DNA of 64,000 bases from Bugula neritina (taxonomy: Eukaryota > Bryozoa > Gymnolaemata > Cheilostomatida > Bugulidae): positions 3,079,751 through 3,143,750 of the forward strand of contig OZ037773.1 in NCBI GenBank assembly GCA_964035545.1, written 5' to 3'. Shown piece by piece: positions 49,344-62,841 of the stretch; position 1 is the first letter of the stretch; each line of letters begins with the position of its first letter. The position numbers and the translations under genes are program-made. The notes below the pieces were generated by a model. It made no database searches. It worked only from the letters and a program-made list of their open reading frames with translations, and was not told where the DNA came from.

Positions 49344-52300
49344 ATGATAAACTACTACCACCACTTCCTCTATCATCTGTTCTGTTTATTAATCTATGCA
49401 ACAGGTAACAAAGTTGTACCTCATGTATATTGTTTATTTTATTATCACCATTTATTATATATTTAAACTTGACAATTAGGAGTGATGCATACTAAATTAG
49501 TGTAGAGCACTGAAAGAGTTATGTGTAACTTACACTGTCATAACATATTTCTAGCACAACCATCTACAGAGATAGACTACAGTACTACAACTTCACCAGA
49601 CTTCTATAAAGATGAGAAGATAACTTTCACATGTGAAGCATCTGGTTATACTGATCTGAGAACCTTACAGTTACGATATGAAGCTGATGGAGACGGTACA
49701 ATCTATCAAAGTGGATGTAGTCGAAGTGCTGAGGATGACACAGTATGGGAGAGTGCACCATCTCCAGATATTATTATTGTCTCTGGAATAGAAGGACCTG
49801 TAGTCAGTAATGCATACTGTAACTCAGTTGGTAAACCTGAAGGGTTCACTATTTCTGTGCAACTCACTTTAACTGATTCAACACTCAGAGGAAAGTTCTA
49901 CTGTAGAGGATTTGAAGGAGGTGTTGGAGAAATTCTCTCCTCAGAAGTTTCAGTGGAAATCAAAGGTAAGTTTGTGAAACAAAAATTGTATTATTTTTCT
50001 AGAATACTTTAGTTGCAAATATTTTAAATGATTTTTCTTGCAACGATTGTGCGTCCTTACCGCATATGGATTTACATACGTGAATTATCTAAAAATTGCG
50101 ACAGCAATAAAACCCATTCCCGCATATGTATCACAAAGATTTATAAATGTATATATTGTTTGTAATACTCAATATTCAACCTTGATTAGAAAATTCTAAC
50201 AAGAAAAAAATATCAGCAATGAATGAGTCAATGCAATTTCTATATACAGAGGAAACATTTGCATAATACTATGAACTGAACTTTGATAATTATTATAAAT
50301 TATTTTCATTTAAGCGATTAAGCAATGCCACTTTATATATAACATAATATAAATTTCTATATTCTGGAGTGCAGGTCTTACTTTTGTTTTTATTCAACAG
50401 TGGCTCCAACTGGTATATCACTCAATAAACCAGAAACTATCATAGAAGGAGAAGAGTTTACTTTTGATTGTAACTCTACAGGAGCAGATCCTGTGTCAGT
50501 CTATGAATACAGTGAGTATTTTTGAGTTCATCACATATTATTTATTCTACAAAATAAGTTAAGTCTAAAACAATACAGTACGTTGCAATATTAGATTGTA
50601 ATTTGATAAAATCAGTAATCCGTTTATACCAAGTAAAGAAAGATAAGTTTTGAAATATTCAACATTTAAAAAGTTGAAGCCAACAATTGTTTTGATTTTC
50701 AGATTCTAACTACAGCAGCTATCTAATGATTAGAAATGTACTAGCTATAGTACAATTTTAACTATTATAAATAGTTCTATATATAGTATCAAATCCTTTG
50801 TTATATGAGCTGTGCTAGCATATATTAAATAACATGCATATGACTGCCTAGAGTGCAATGATATATATTGACTTATTTTTATATTTCAGAAGTAAATGGT
50901 AACACAGTGGCTGGCAGATATACTCCTACTGAGACAGACAGAGCTGGACTAACTTTATCCTGTACAGATAAAGAACATTCTAACTGGAAGGGAGGGAATA
51001 CTGAACAAACTGTTACTATCACACCACAGTGTGAGTATCATCAAAACCACACTACTCGTTTGCACAAGTTTGTAAATAAGTTATGCAGCCTAAACTACAT
51101 TTGGTGAAGTTAAACAACTATAAACGAGTCTACAATTTTTACTTTGTAGATTTAGCTAGAAAACATGATGAAATTAATATAATCATAAAAGAGTTTAACT
51201 CTGGACAATCTGATGCTAAACTGGATTGTAGCCAACATGTAGATGCTAACCCACCACTCTACAGCTTCACTTGGATATATAATGGACATTTCACCAGAGA
51301 AACATCTAATGAGCTGCCTTTAGGTTCTCAAGCAGATGGTGTCACAGAAACAGCCTCATGTACAGCTGAAAATGGTCTACGTATGAATTTATATAATCAG
51401 CTATATTACAATTTAGGAGTATGCTAAGTTCACAATATTTAGATAGTTTCCTTATAAAAGTTACATCATCTCATTTCATCAAGAGAAGCTTATTTTCGAC
51501 AAAACATTTTTACCAAAAGTTCGTTTCTATTGTTAGCTATCAATGATTGCGCAGTTAGTTTAACAAGTGAGCTGCGTTCACCTCACTCATGACTTTATTC
51601 ACATAATTTTCAATTTATTGACATTTTGATTGTTCAACTACTGTAGTTAGCTTTATGGAGCAAAATTACTGCATTATAACTCAAACTAACTCTTTGTTAT
51701 TCTCATCCTTTTGCATTTTGTTTGTTTTCTGTAGCAAGAGCTATTATTATATTGTGGGCTATAAAATGGACCAGTTCTGTCACACCACCAAGCACAACGT
51801 CAACAATCATTAACAAAGCTCCTATGAGTGGGGGAATTGCTGGTGGCTGTCTGCTGCTTATCATCACAGCTGGAGTAGCATTCTATCTGGGAAAATTGAG
51901 AGGTAATACAGAATTAAAGTTATCTGTAATGACACGGACGTTTTACTGAAAATATGCCACATAATTTTTAGTCAAACTTCCTATGCTCGATATCTAATTT
52001 GAATGCTGGGTGAACTATATAAAGCAAACTTAAAAAAGAGAATGAATTCTAGTTGATCTTCATTCAAACAAATAAAATTTGGTAGAAAGCTTTAAAAGTA
52101 CTTCTTATGACTGAAGAATGTTATTATAAGTGACATTTATATATAGGGTAGATTGATAAGAGAAGAAAATTATCTTTTTATCATTAGTTTAAATTTTTAC
52201 TGATAAACGGTAGTAATTTAAATTTTACATGAATTATTCAAATGCAAATGCAAAATGAGCATATCTTTAATCTTTAAGGAATCAGAACACAAGCCGTCAT

Positions 52301-52655
52301 TAGGACTGATAACTCCCAATACGCAAAGATGTCTTTCGCTAAGACCGATAACTCTGCATACGCAAATATGTCTGTCACTAGAAAAGATAATCACAACTAT
52401 GACACACTTGATATTTCTCAAACACACCAAGTCAGTCAGTCTCCAGCTAATGAGTCAAAAAGTATTACCAGGAAAGATGATTTATCATATGTAGAAATGT
52501 CAGTCACTAAGAAACATGTTGACAAGTATGACTCAGTTGATATTTCACAACCACAAGCAGTGAGTCAGTCTGGAACTAGCCTTGTAGACTCAGATGGCCA
52601 TGTGGGACCTGCTCAGAAGATGTATGCTAACATTGAACTTAAAATTCTTTGTTGA
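49344..52655 (+). CDS. Receptor 3: three-Ig-domain transmembrane receptor with YxxM tail
   Basis: Seven exons join in frame at GT-AG sites, all phase 1: 49344-49404, 49555-49965, 50401-50511, 50890-51030, 51150-51380, 51735-51902 and 52279-52655, giving 499 codons. Residues 1-21 form the signal peptide. Ig-like 1 spans about 26-157 (C47, C137; extra C75, C109). Ig-like 2 spans about 158-241 (C181, C219) and is split by an intron. Ig-like 3 spans about 243-318 (C268, W283, C312). A Thr/Pro-rich stalk precedes a transmembrane helix at 350-371. The tail has YAKM (389), YANM (402), YDTL (415), YVEM (445), YDSV (458) and YANI (490). YxxM recruits PI3K p85 and YxN recruits Grb2 in known receptors, so activating signalling is inferred. 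It shares start context (TTGTAGTGAGATGA) and exon lengths with receptor 2; exon 5 equals receptor 2 exon 3 at 231 bp. Confidence 0.9.
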
Positions 52656-52888
52656 GTATATATTCTTTGTGTGAGTGATAATTGAAGGTATTTTATGCAT
52701 GCATGTTAGGTTTGATGTAGTATAAAATACGTACTAACACAATATTATTTCAATACTGTTAGGCATATTTGTAAACCCTTTTCTTTAAAAACTTTTTCTT
52801 TATCAAACAATTTATTCAGCAAAGAACAAAGTCTAATGTTTTGAAAAAAAAATTTGCTTCAATATTTCTACAATATAGCTAGTTTTCT

Positions 52889-52894
52889 AATAAA
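52889..52894 (+). terminator. Poly(A) signal of receptor 3
   Basis: AATAAA 234 bp after the stop, in the same context (TTTCTAATAAA) as that of receptor 1. Confidence 0.6.
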
Positions 52895-52899
52895 TAATT

Positions 52900-54776
<1,877 letters not shown>

Positions 54777-54826
54777 GTACTAATACAATTTTGGATATGA
54801 AAATAAACTTAGATCTTCATTCTATT

Positions 54827-54871
54827 GACTACAATATTGTTTCACGTAGTGCGAGCTACGATCATCAGGTC
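54827..54871 (-). ncRNA. Hammerhead-ribozyme-like motif, left arm
   Basis: Mirror copy of the motif at 55482-55526, reading outward on the minus strand. Confidence 0.55.
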
Positions 54872-55481
54872 GTTGTGTGTACGCTTGAGTGATTTTGTTT
54901 TGAAATTAGTATTGTTAGTGTATTACTACGCTGGAATGTTTTAACTAGCGTCTGTTAAGTGCGCAAGTAAAAATTTGCGTTTATGTCTACACGTGGTGGA
55001 AAGCTCTTTTCGTTTGTTGAGGGAAGATAATTCCGGTTGTTTTAAAATTATATACTTCTCATAGTTGCATAAATTACATCTATTGGTTAGGTTTGAGTAT
55101 GATTTGCAAATCTTTAAAATATTCCATTTTAAGCTGAATTTCGTTTTGTTGTCTTTTAAATTCCAGATGTGTCTGCTGAGACACATCTGGAATTTAAAAG
55201 ACAACAAAACGAAATTCAGCTTAAAATGGAATATTTTAAAGATTTGCAAATCATACTCAAACCTAACCAATAGATGTAATTTATGCAACTATGAGAAGTA
55301 TATAATTTTAAAACAACCGGAATTATCTTCCCTCAACAAACGAAAAGAGCTTTCCACCACGTGTAGACATAAACGCAAATTTTTACTTGCGCACTTAACA
55401 GACGCTAGTTAAAACATTCCAGCGTAGTAATACACTAACAATACTAATTTCAAAACAAAATCACTCAAGCGTACACACAAC

Positions 55482-55526
55482 GACCTGATGATCGTAGCTC
55501 GCACTACGTGAAACAATATTGTAGTC
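55482..55526 (+). ncRNA. Hammerhead-ribozyme-like motif, right arm
   Basis: GAC then the core CTGATGA, stem II CGTAG/CTACG with a six-base loop, GAAA, a short stem III CAA/TTG, and TA followed by GTC. GAC and GTC pair as stem I directly at the cleavage position, which the 4.4 kb copy lacks. It fits the known presence of hammerheads near Penelope-like termini. Confidence 0.6.
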
Positions 55527-55583
55527 AATAGAATGAAGATCTAAGTTTATTTTCATATCCAAAATTGTATTAGTACCAAATAT

Positions 55584-55637
55584 AAATACTCTATTTTTCG
55601 AAATATTGAGTTCTTTTGATTCATTTTTAATTATAGA

Positions 55638-55668
<31 letters not shown>

Positions 55669-56590
55669 CTGCTCTATAACTATAGTGTATAACAATCATC
55701 AGCATTGTAGATATTAATTTCCACTAACTAGTGAGGAGACTTTATATTTCAATAATTCATAACCAATTCTGATCTTATACTTATAAAACTTTATAATAAG
55801 AATATAATACAATATTTATTGTATAATATATTTGTTGAATAATGTTCTCTTATACTTCTAATTGATATAATTATGTTACATAATATAATATATGCACTCA
55901 GTTAATTTGCATGTGTTGTGCCTTTATAGCTATTACGATTATATATTGCATCGCTTCAATGTTATATAAGTACTTCCTTATGTACTGTTATTCATGTAAT
56001 TCTCGCCGTATTAAAGTGATCACTTAAAACTTTATCATAATATATCTTAAGAACTTATTGACTTGTGATAATGTATAGCAAAATACATATTCCCCTTTAA
56101 CAGATTGAGAAATACTTTTGCAAAAACCAAAAACTCCCTATGCATAATCAAGCACCCATGCATGCAGTTTAATTTTTTTGGAGCATACAAAAATGCGCTG
56201 CCAAACTACCTTAAGTAACTATGCAATAAAGTATATTTATGACAGATTTTTAGAACAATTTTGAAGATGCTCATAATTGTGAATTATTAGTAGTGTAAGT
56301 TGTGTATATTTACTGCTGCTTTATAATAATGCTAACCACGCAACTGCTATTTCATTGCACACCCAGATATAAATAGTTATATATGCTGCAGTGTTAGTAA
56401 AATTTTTCAGTTCATTTTCAAGTCACAACAGATGTTTGTTTTACAAAATTTACAATAAAAAATCTTGTAGGTGCTTCAATTTTATTTTCTAAACTTTTTG
56501 ACTGAAGTTCCTTTCCTTAAAAAAAATGCCTATACGGAATAATATAAATGTTTCAACTTAAGTGAAATATTGTGTAATATAATGAACTTT
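55584..56590. other. Intergenic; (TA)n at 55641-55668
   Basis: AT-rich. A 28 bp TA run follows the Penelope palindrome. Confidence 0.5.
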
Positions 56591-56599
56591 AACATTTTG

Positions 56600-56840
56600 A
56601 AAAGAGCCATCTTTTCTTTCACAGTGTACTGCAGTTCCTAATATTATAATTCATAAACATATACTAGCTGTAACTATTAAGCAACACGGAAGTTGAAAAT
56701 GTCTACACAACCATTACATTTTATAGTGCAAGTGTGCGTGCGTAGGCGTGCGTGCGCGCGCGAGTGCGTGTGTGTGTGTCTTTGTGTGTGTGTGTGCCTG
56801 TGAATTTTATTTTTAGCTCAACCAACTACAGCTTTTCGAA
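56600..56840. repeat. Duplicated receptor 3' flank, matches 900-1110, with GT/GC-rich run
   Basis: Shares CATCTTTTCTTTCACAGTG, ACTAGCT and GGAAGTTGA blocks with the receptor 1 flank. A GTGTGCGTGCG-type run occupies 56729-56803. Confidence 0.65.
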
Positions 56841-57201
56841 TACTTTCAAACCAGAAAGAGACGCAATTGGATTACATTGCCACATCAACTAATTGATTGA
56901 AATTGATGTTTAGATATTAATTTGTTTCAACATGAGTTTTGCCTAGTTTACTATAAAACAATAATAGTCTATTTTGAAAAATACATTTAGCAGTTAGATG
57001 TGTTTGGTTAGCCCCAACCCATAAATAACGAAGGTAATCTTTCGAGTTATAAGCCCATGAGAGTCTTTTGTAAGCATATGACAATGAATGAAGATTAATA
57101 AAAGTATTGTGACCATATTTAAAACTTCATTATAGGCTATTGACCAATCGAATATAGTTGTTATGTAGTACTGCAGGGTAAATATTTGATGGAAACATGG
57201 A

Positions 57202-57281
57202 TATATAAGTGCTTCAACATGAACTTATACTACAGTGGTAGCTAGATTCAGACAGGTGGTCTCTTTGCTACACAACTACAA
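57202..57281 (+). promoter_or_regulatory. TATA box and 5' UTR exon of the defensin-like gene
   Basis: TATATAA lies at 57202-57208. A first non-coding exon probably starts about 30 bp later and ends at 57281 before a GTAAGC donor. The matching acceptor (CTTTTATAG) ends at 57720, 13 bp before the ATG. Confidence 0.5.
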
Positions 57282-57733
57282 GTAAGCTTGAAATATTTGA
57301 AAGAGCACTTTTTAAATTTATTGTAAATATATAATATTATTATATAGAATTTAAAATCGAGTAGCAATGTATAATGGGTTTAAACTGTTTTATGCCAGTT
57401 TATTGGCTTTTTTAAAGTAATAAATTTAAATAAACTATAGTTTATCAATCAAAATCAGTGTAAATATTTCTTTTTAAAATTTATGTAAACATACCTACAT
57501 GTAAAATGCAAATAGAAACAAAATCAAATTTTAATAAAAAAATTGGAAAAAATATATTATAGTAGCTAGGCTACACTGCAATATTTATTTGAATAAATTG
57601 AAAAAAAAATTGATAGATCATATTTTAAAACCAACAGTCATATACATGTAGATATTGTACACTCTGTATTTACAGTCATGTTTTTGCCATGTAATTAATA
57701 TTTAACTTTAACTTTTATAGAAACAAATTCGCT

Positions 57734-58232
57734 ATGAAGTTTGCTGTACTCATCTTTGTAATAATGGCCATCAGTTTATCAGGTAAGTTAATTATTAATG
57801 TGGACTACTTATAACATGAAAAAAAAACTAAATAATATTTACATTTACTATAGCTTGTTTTCTGTGATATGGATAATAATACACATTATATTGCATATTT
57901 ATTTACCTTCACATAACTCTAAACTCTAACTTTAGCCTAGAAAATACAATTACTGTGACATATAAAGTGTTTATATGCTATGCATATTTTCATGCATTAT
58001 ATAACTACAGTAGTGCTCTAATGAAAAAAATATGCAGCAATCTACAAATGAGCGTATTGTTTTTATCAAATTGATTAATATAATATATTTATTAGCTGCT
58101 GATTTGCCTGTTGGAAAAAGGTGTTCAGCTATAAGAGGTCCAATTTGCAAGGCGAAATGTGACTTAAGAGGTTATGTCAAGTACAGATGTTTACCAAAAT
58201 ACAGATGCATTTGCTGGATGCGTAAAGGCTAA
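57734..58232 (+). CDS. Defensin-like secreted peptide with CS-alpha-beta cysteine pattern
   Basis: Two coding exons, 57734-57782 and 58096-58232, join at GTAAGT/TTATTAG in phase 1 to give 61 residues. Residues 1-16 or so form a hydrophobic signal peptide, and the intron falls just after it, as in many secreted-peptide genes. The mature part is basic. Its cysteines are spaced C-x7-C-x3-C-x9-C-x5-C-x-C, which is the CxxxC...CxC signature of invertebrate CS-alpha-beta defensins, expected to form three disulfides. An antimicrobial role outside the cell is inferred. The glycine usual before the fourth cysteine is missing. An alternative donor at 58222 and an acceptor before 58439 would replace the last three residues with a longer end bearing two adjacent cysteines. 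It could also be a peptide of this fold with another role. Confidence 0.8.
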
Positions 58233-58438
58233 GTCACTTCTACTAGTGAATAAGCAGTAAAACAACTATTCTATGCTGCTCACTACATGGTACTGAGTTT
58301 TTAGTCAACAAACCTTTTGATAAATAAGTTATTTACACCCATGCAAGTTTTTTTATAATTATATACATGTAAAATATGTTTTAAAATTCCAACTTTGTGC
58401 TTTTAAATTTTTACTTTCTATATATAATAAAAAAACAG

Positions 58439-58497
58439 ATTCTTTGAAAGGAAGACCTTTTGGTAAATTTACTGGATGCTGTACGAAATTATTATAA
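58439..58497 (+). CDS. Possible alternative 3' exon of the defensin-like gene
   Basis: AAAAAACAG precedes a frame that stays open for 18 residues plus TAA when joined to a GTAAAG donor at 58222. It contains a GCC motif and would make an eight-cysteine isoform. Only splice-site and frame agreement support it; the acceptor lacks a pyrimidine tract. Confidence 0.25.
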
Positions 58498-58844
58498 TAA
58501 TTTAATAGTTAATAGATTTTAAGTGATTTTAATAAATTTCATTAACGTGTAAAATCTGAAGAGCAATTAAGTTGAACTCTAGTGTTTTTGACTGTAAATC
58601 AATGAAAAAATTTGTGAAAAATTCAATTGCGATCAGAAATTTTATAGAGTCTGAGACTTTTGTAAACAAACCAAAAGTATATAGTTCTAAATATCTGTTT
58701 TAAATTAAAATTTTTATGATGAGTATATTTAACAATCAACACTGCACAGCAGCAATACTACCAACCACAAACTAGACAATATACATAATATGTTTTTATG
58801 TTCTTTTGTTGTGGCAAATTCACGTGTATTATACTTTAAATTTT

Positions 58845-59957
58845 ACTATATTTACATCACAAGAGAGTGCTAAAAGACTATCACAGTTTCGGTTGATCTC
58901 TATACTAATGCACTACCATATGCGTATAAATCTATACAACATAATATTACATATGCTGTGTCACATTGTTTGACCTCATTGTTATTAGATATAATGTAAA
59001 CAGGACACAAAGGTGACAAAATGATAACTATATTATTGTGAATGATTACAGTGATTATTTGATAATTTCATCATGCTATAAAAGATAGATTTCAAATTAA
59101 TCTGTGACTTCTATTTTTTACAGATTAATTACTATATAGACAGTGTAGCAACTCCATGTGTATATCAATCCTTACAAGCATGAATGTATCTTAACAATTC
59201 TCATACTATTTCTCACTCAATTTCTCACATTTCTCATTATAATATCCTTTTATAAATGTCCAATTAGAACAAGATTTATGCCAAAACACATTTAAAGTTA
59301 AGTTCATAAATTTACAATCATTGCGTATAATTACAGCAAAAAACAGTAACACTATATAATAGCTGGGTATTTCTAAAATTTGAGACAACTAAAATACTTC
59401 AAACAAAATAAATGCTGCAATGAATTGGAAAAAAATTCACTAAATATCTAGTGATTTTTTTTCAAGAAAATTCACTCTGATTTTGAAAAGCATTAATAAG
59501 AAACTTTTAAAAAATATATCAAAAACACCAAGAGTTTGGAGAAAACAGCATTCCTTATTATTTCACAATACATGAACGCTTTATCGACAAGTTATTCATC
59601 AGAATAATACTTTATACTTTTTTTCAATTCTAAAAAACCCTGAGGTAAAAAAATTATAGTAGCCTATAATAAACTACTCTAGTACTTTTAGTAAAGTTTA
59701 TATAATAGTGTCTAAGAAAAGTTTGATTGTCAAATATATTAGTAAAAGTAAATATATGTAAATAACTTTAATGTTTAGTTTCGGCATAAAGTACAAATTA
59801 ATTTTTGAAAAACTGCTTTACTATAGTTGATGATTTTTTGCCTTGTAATAAGAACTTATTGCAACATTTTTGACCAGAAAAATGATAATCGCACAAGCAT
59901 GTTCAAATTTTAATGCAAGAAAGCATTTATCACTTCATTTGACTGCATACTCAATTT
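58845..59957. repeat. Long duplicated segment, copy A
   Basis: It aligns over its full length with 62842-64000 at an offset of about 4.0 kb, with few differences. No coding frame is conserved. At 59447-59465 it holds only half of a palindrome that is complete in copy B. Confidence 0.95.
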
Positions 59958-61704
59958 TTGGCAAGAAATTTATATCCAAAAAAATAGTTTTTAGATAATT
60001 TTTCTACAATTTTAAATAAATTTTTGGGTGTACTAAACTTAACTTTAGATTAAAAGATTTCAAAAGCTTAGACAGAGACTAATTGGCTGAAAAATCTAAA
60101 CATTTTCAAACTTGGTGTTTTGCCAAAAATTAAAATCTGAACTCATTGGTTATATATAAAATGATTTCTAGCAATTTTCTTAATTTTTTAAACTGCCAAT
60201 GAGTTCTAAAGTCCTTTAGCAGAGGTGCAATAAACGCAACATTTTAATGATACAATAAATGGAGTGAGTTTACTAATTTAACTCTGTATTATATACATAC
60301 ATGAACAAGGTAAGAAAAACACTGCATGCAGCTCGATGTCCTGTAAGACATTAACTGTTGTATTCTAAGATGTTTTCTATACTGCAAGTTGATCAAGTTG
60401 GATGAATTTAATATATAACAATAAAAATCTCATTCGTCTGACACAGCTGCATTGTCTTGTGTTTTATAAGTGCATTACCCACATTATCAAAAATACAATA
60501 CTGCACTATTTACCATTTCCTGTTTATCTAGCAATCTATCAACATTATATGTTGCTATAATATGGTTTATCACAAGCTCATAGTCAAATTACATGACTTG
60601 ACAATATCCTAAAGCAATGAACCTCCCCCACAATGTGCATTCTACATATATAAAGATTATCAAGAATTATTTTTTATAAATCATTTGGCAAAGCTTTGAC
60701 ATTATTCCTAATTTAATGGCAATTTTTTGAGATTTAATTGTAGGCAACAAACTAGATAAAGATTAGGAACTGTTAGATTAATAATTATTATTTATTAAGG
60801 AGAATAAATATTTTGCATAGTATATTTTTACCAGCTGCATTTGTGGAAGTTAAATTTTACAAATATCGAAATTTAGCAGCTGTTGTGAGATAATTTGCAG
60901 AAACCGATGGTGCACATTTTCTGCACATGTGTAGGAAAATAGTCATCAAAGTCTATATATGACCGCAATTATAAGGCCTGGGCTTTCTACTTAACATTTG
61001 ATTATTGATGACACAATGCTGCCATTTAACTATTTTTTTGTTCTTGTCACATATAACCAGAAACATATATATGCTGATAAATTTACAAAATCATCTTCTT
61101 GATTTTTGTATTTTTTAAAATAAAACAAATGCAATGCATTCATGACAAGTTTATAAGTGTTTTTTTTAAATATGTAGTTTTTTGAAATTCATAATTTTGA
61201 AGCTATAAATAAAATTTTATGCATTGGTTTTTAGAGATTGGTTTTTTTGTTGATTATTCTAACCATTTTTATAAAAATATGTTTGAGCTTTTATAGAGTT
61301 ACATCAATTGTTAGTTCGTTTGCTGCTGACATTGCATTAGGCAAGCTGAAAATTAGAATAAAAGCAATTATACTAATATATTATATAAAGAGTTAAATTT
61401 GCTTTTATATTCACATCGTTCAATTTACGTAATAATAATTCGTAATGAAATCAATCAAAGCAATGTCACCAATTAAAGTGGTGAAATATTTTCAACAGAA
61501 TTTTACATTAAAACCTGTTGGAGGTTTTTACCAATTATATATAACTTGCATATCAAGTACTGCATTGAATATAATTTGCTAGCCATAACAATATACTATG
61601 CTGAAAAAATAGTATACTTATACCTTACACTAGTGCAATGTAACAAACTTGCTGAGATATTCTTATTCTATACCATTGTTAACAGTTTTAAGAACAGAGG
61701 CTAG
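59958..61704. other. Intergenic within the duplicated defensin locus
   Basis: AT-rich. At about 61321-61350 a short phrase (GCTGCTGACATTGCATTAGG) could recall the start of the defensin mature exon, preceded by CTTTTATAG as in the intact gene. The match is too short to be sure. Confidence 0.35.
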
Positions 61705-61848
61705 CTATCGTATAAACTTCCTAATTTAAGAGACCGTTGCATAAGAAATTGCAAATTTGTAGGATACTCTGGTTATAAATTCTTTGGAGGTGCCTGTAAA
61801 TGTAGAGGAGAAAACAGATCTCTATTTACTGATTATCATGTACTGTAA
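61705..61848 (+). pseudogene. Defensin-like exon remnant
   Basis: An open frame between a TAG and a TAA encodes CIRNC, then 14 residues with GYSGYK, then CKC: the CxxxC and CxC parts of the same pattern, with similar spacing to the intact gene (14 against 15 residues). The first and fourth cysteines are missing, and no signal-peptide exon joins it in frame. Its position before repeat copy B mirrors the intact gene before copy A. A decayed duplicate is most likely; a diverged functional paralog with unseen exons is possible. Confidence 0.5.
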
Positions 61849-62841
61849 ATTTGTTGAATAAGAACATCGGATATATAGCCATCAATCTTCAATTAACATT
61901 TTCTTTATTATAATAATATGATGTCATATATTATTTTATTCTAGAAAAAATATAGAAATTATGTGATAAGTAACTTTGTTTGTAATCTTCATGTTTCTTA
62001 AACTACAACAAGTGTTTTGTTTTTTTATCATTATTTGTGATTTTGTTGTTGGTGAAATAATTTATGCACAGTTCATGTGGAAAATGCTTTAATTATTTTT
62101 TTAAGTGTTGTTAATTAGAAAGATGTACTAGTTTTCTTTAAAAAGCTGTATGAAGTATTTTGATATTGACACACATGCACGCAAGTTTAAAATGTTTATC
62201 AAATAAATTTATTATACAGCTTAAACTTTGATTAAAACAAATACTCTAGTTCAAATTTTTTGAAACATTAGCTAATAGTTTTTATTATATAGAACAGCAA
62301 TTGCATGCATCCTATAGCATACCAAGCACTAATTGGTTTAGCATGACAGTATATAAATATTCAAGTACTAAAATGCAAATATATAACAAATATTTTTATT
62401 TTTTGTTTTATATTTATTATAATAGATAATAGTGGTGTTTTTTGTATTCTATCAACTGCCTGACTGTGTATGTGCTATGATCATGCTTCATGTACTTCAA
62501 CCTCTTTCTGCTCATGCACTTTTCACAAAAACTGTTATATCTCGTGCAAAATCAATGTAATATGCTGTGATCGTTCTTTCATTAAACATTTTCATAGCTA
62601 TATAATAATTATTGAAATATAACCAAATTTTCAAGTAGAATTATTATTAGTTATAGCAATTTAAAATATATATAGTTGGAGATCCTAAACTAAAATATTT
62701 AAATGCAGTGTTGAGCAAGGCCTCGTCACAAAAAAGAGTTTTGGTATGGATTTAGAATAGATGGTTTAGTAAAGCTTACACATTTATTAATTTTTCTAAA
62801 TCATAAAAACAACAACCAAAATAATGTAAATAATGTAATGT
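61849..62841. other. Intergenic, no recognised feature
   Basis: AT-rich spacer between the defensin remnant and repeat copy B. Confidence 0.4.

Noticed and set aside
61430-61580. ATG frame as a signal-peptide exon for the second defensin-like copy
   Set aside because: The frame from about 61443 lacks a hydrophobic core and has no donor that joins the cysteine block.
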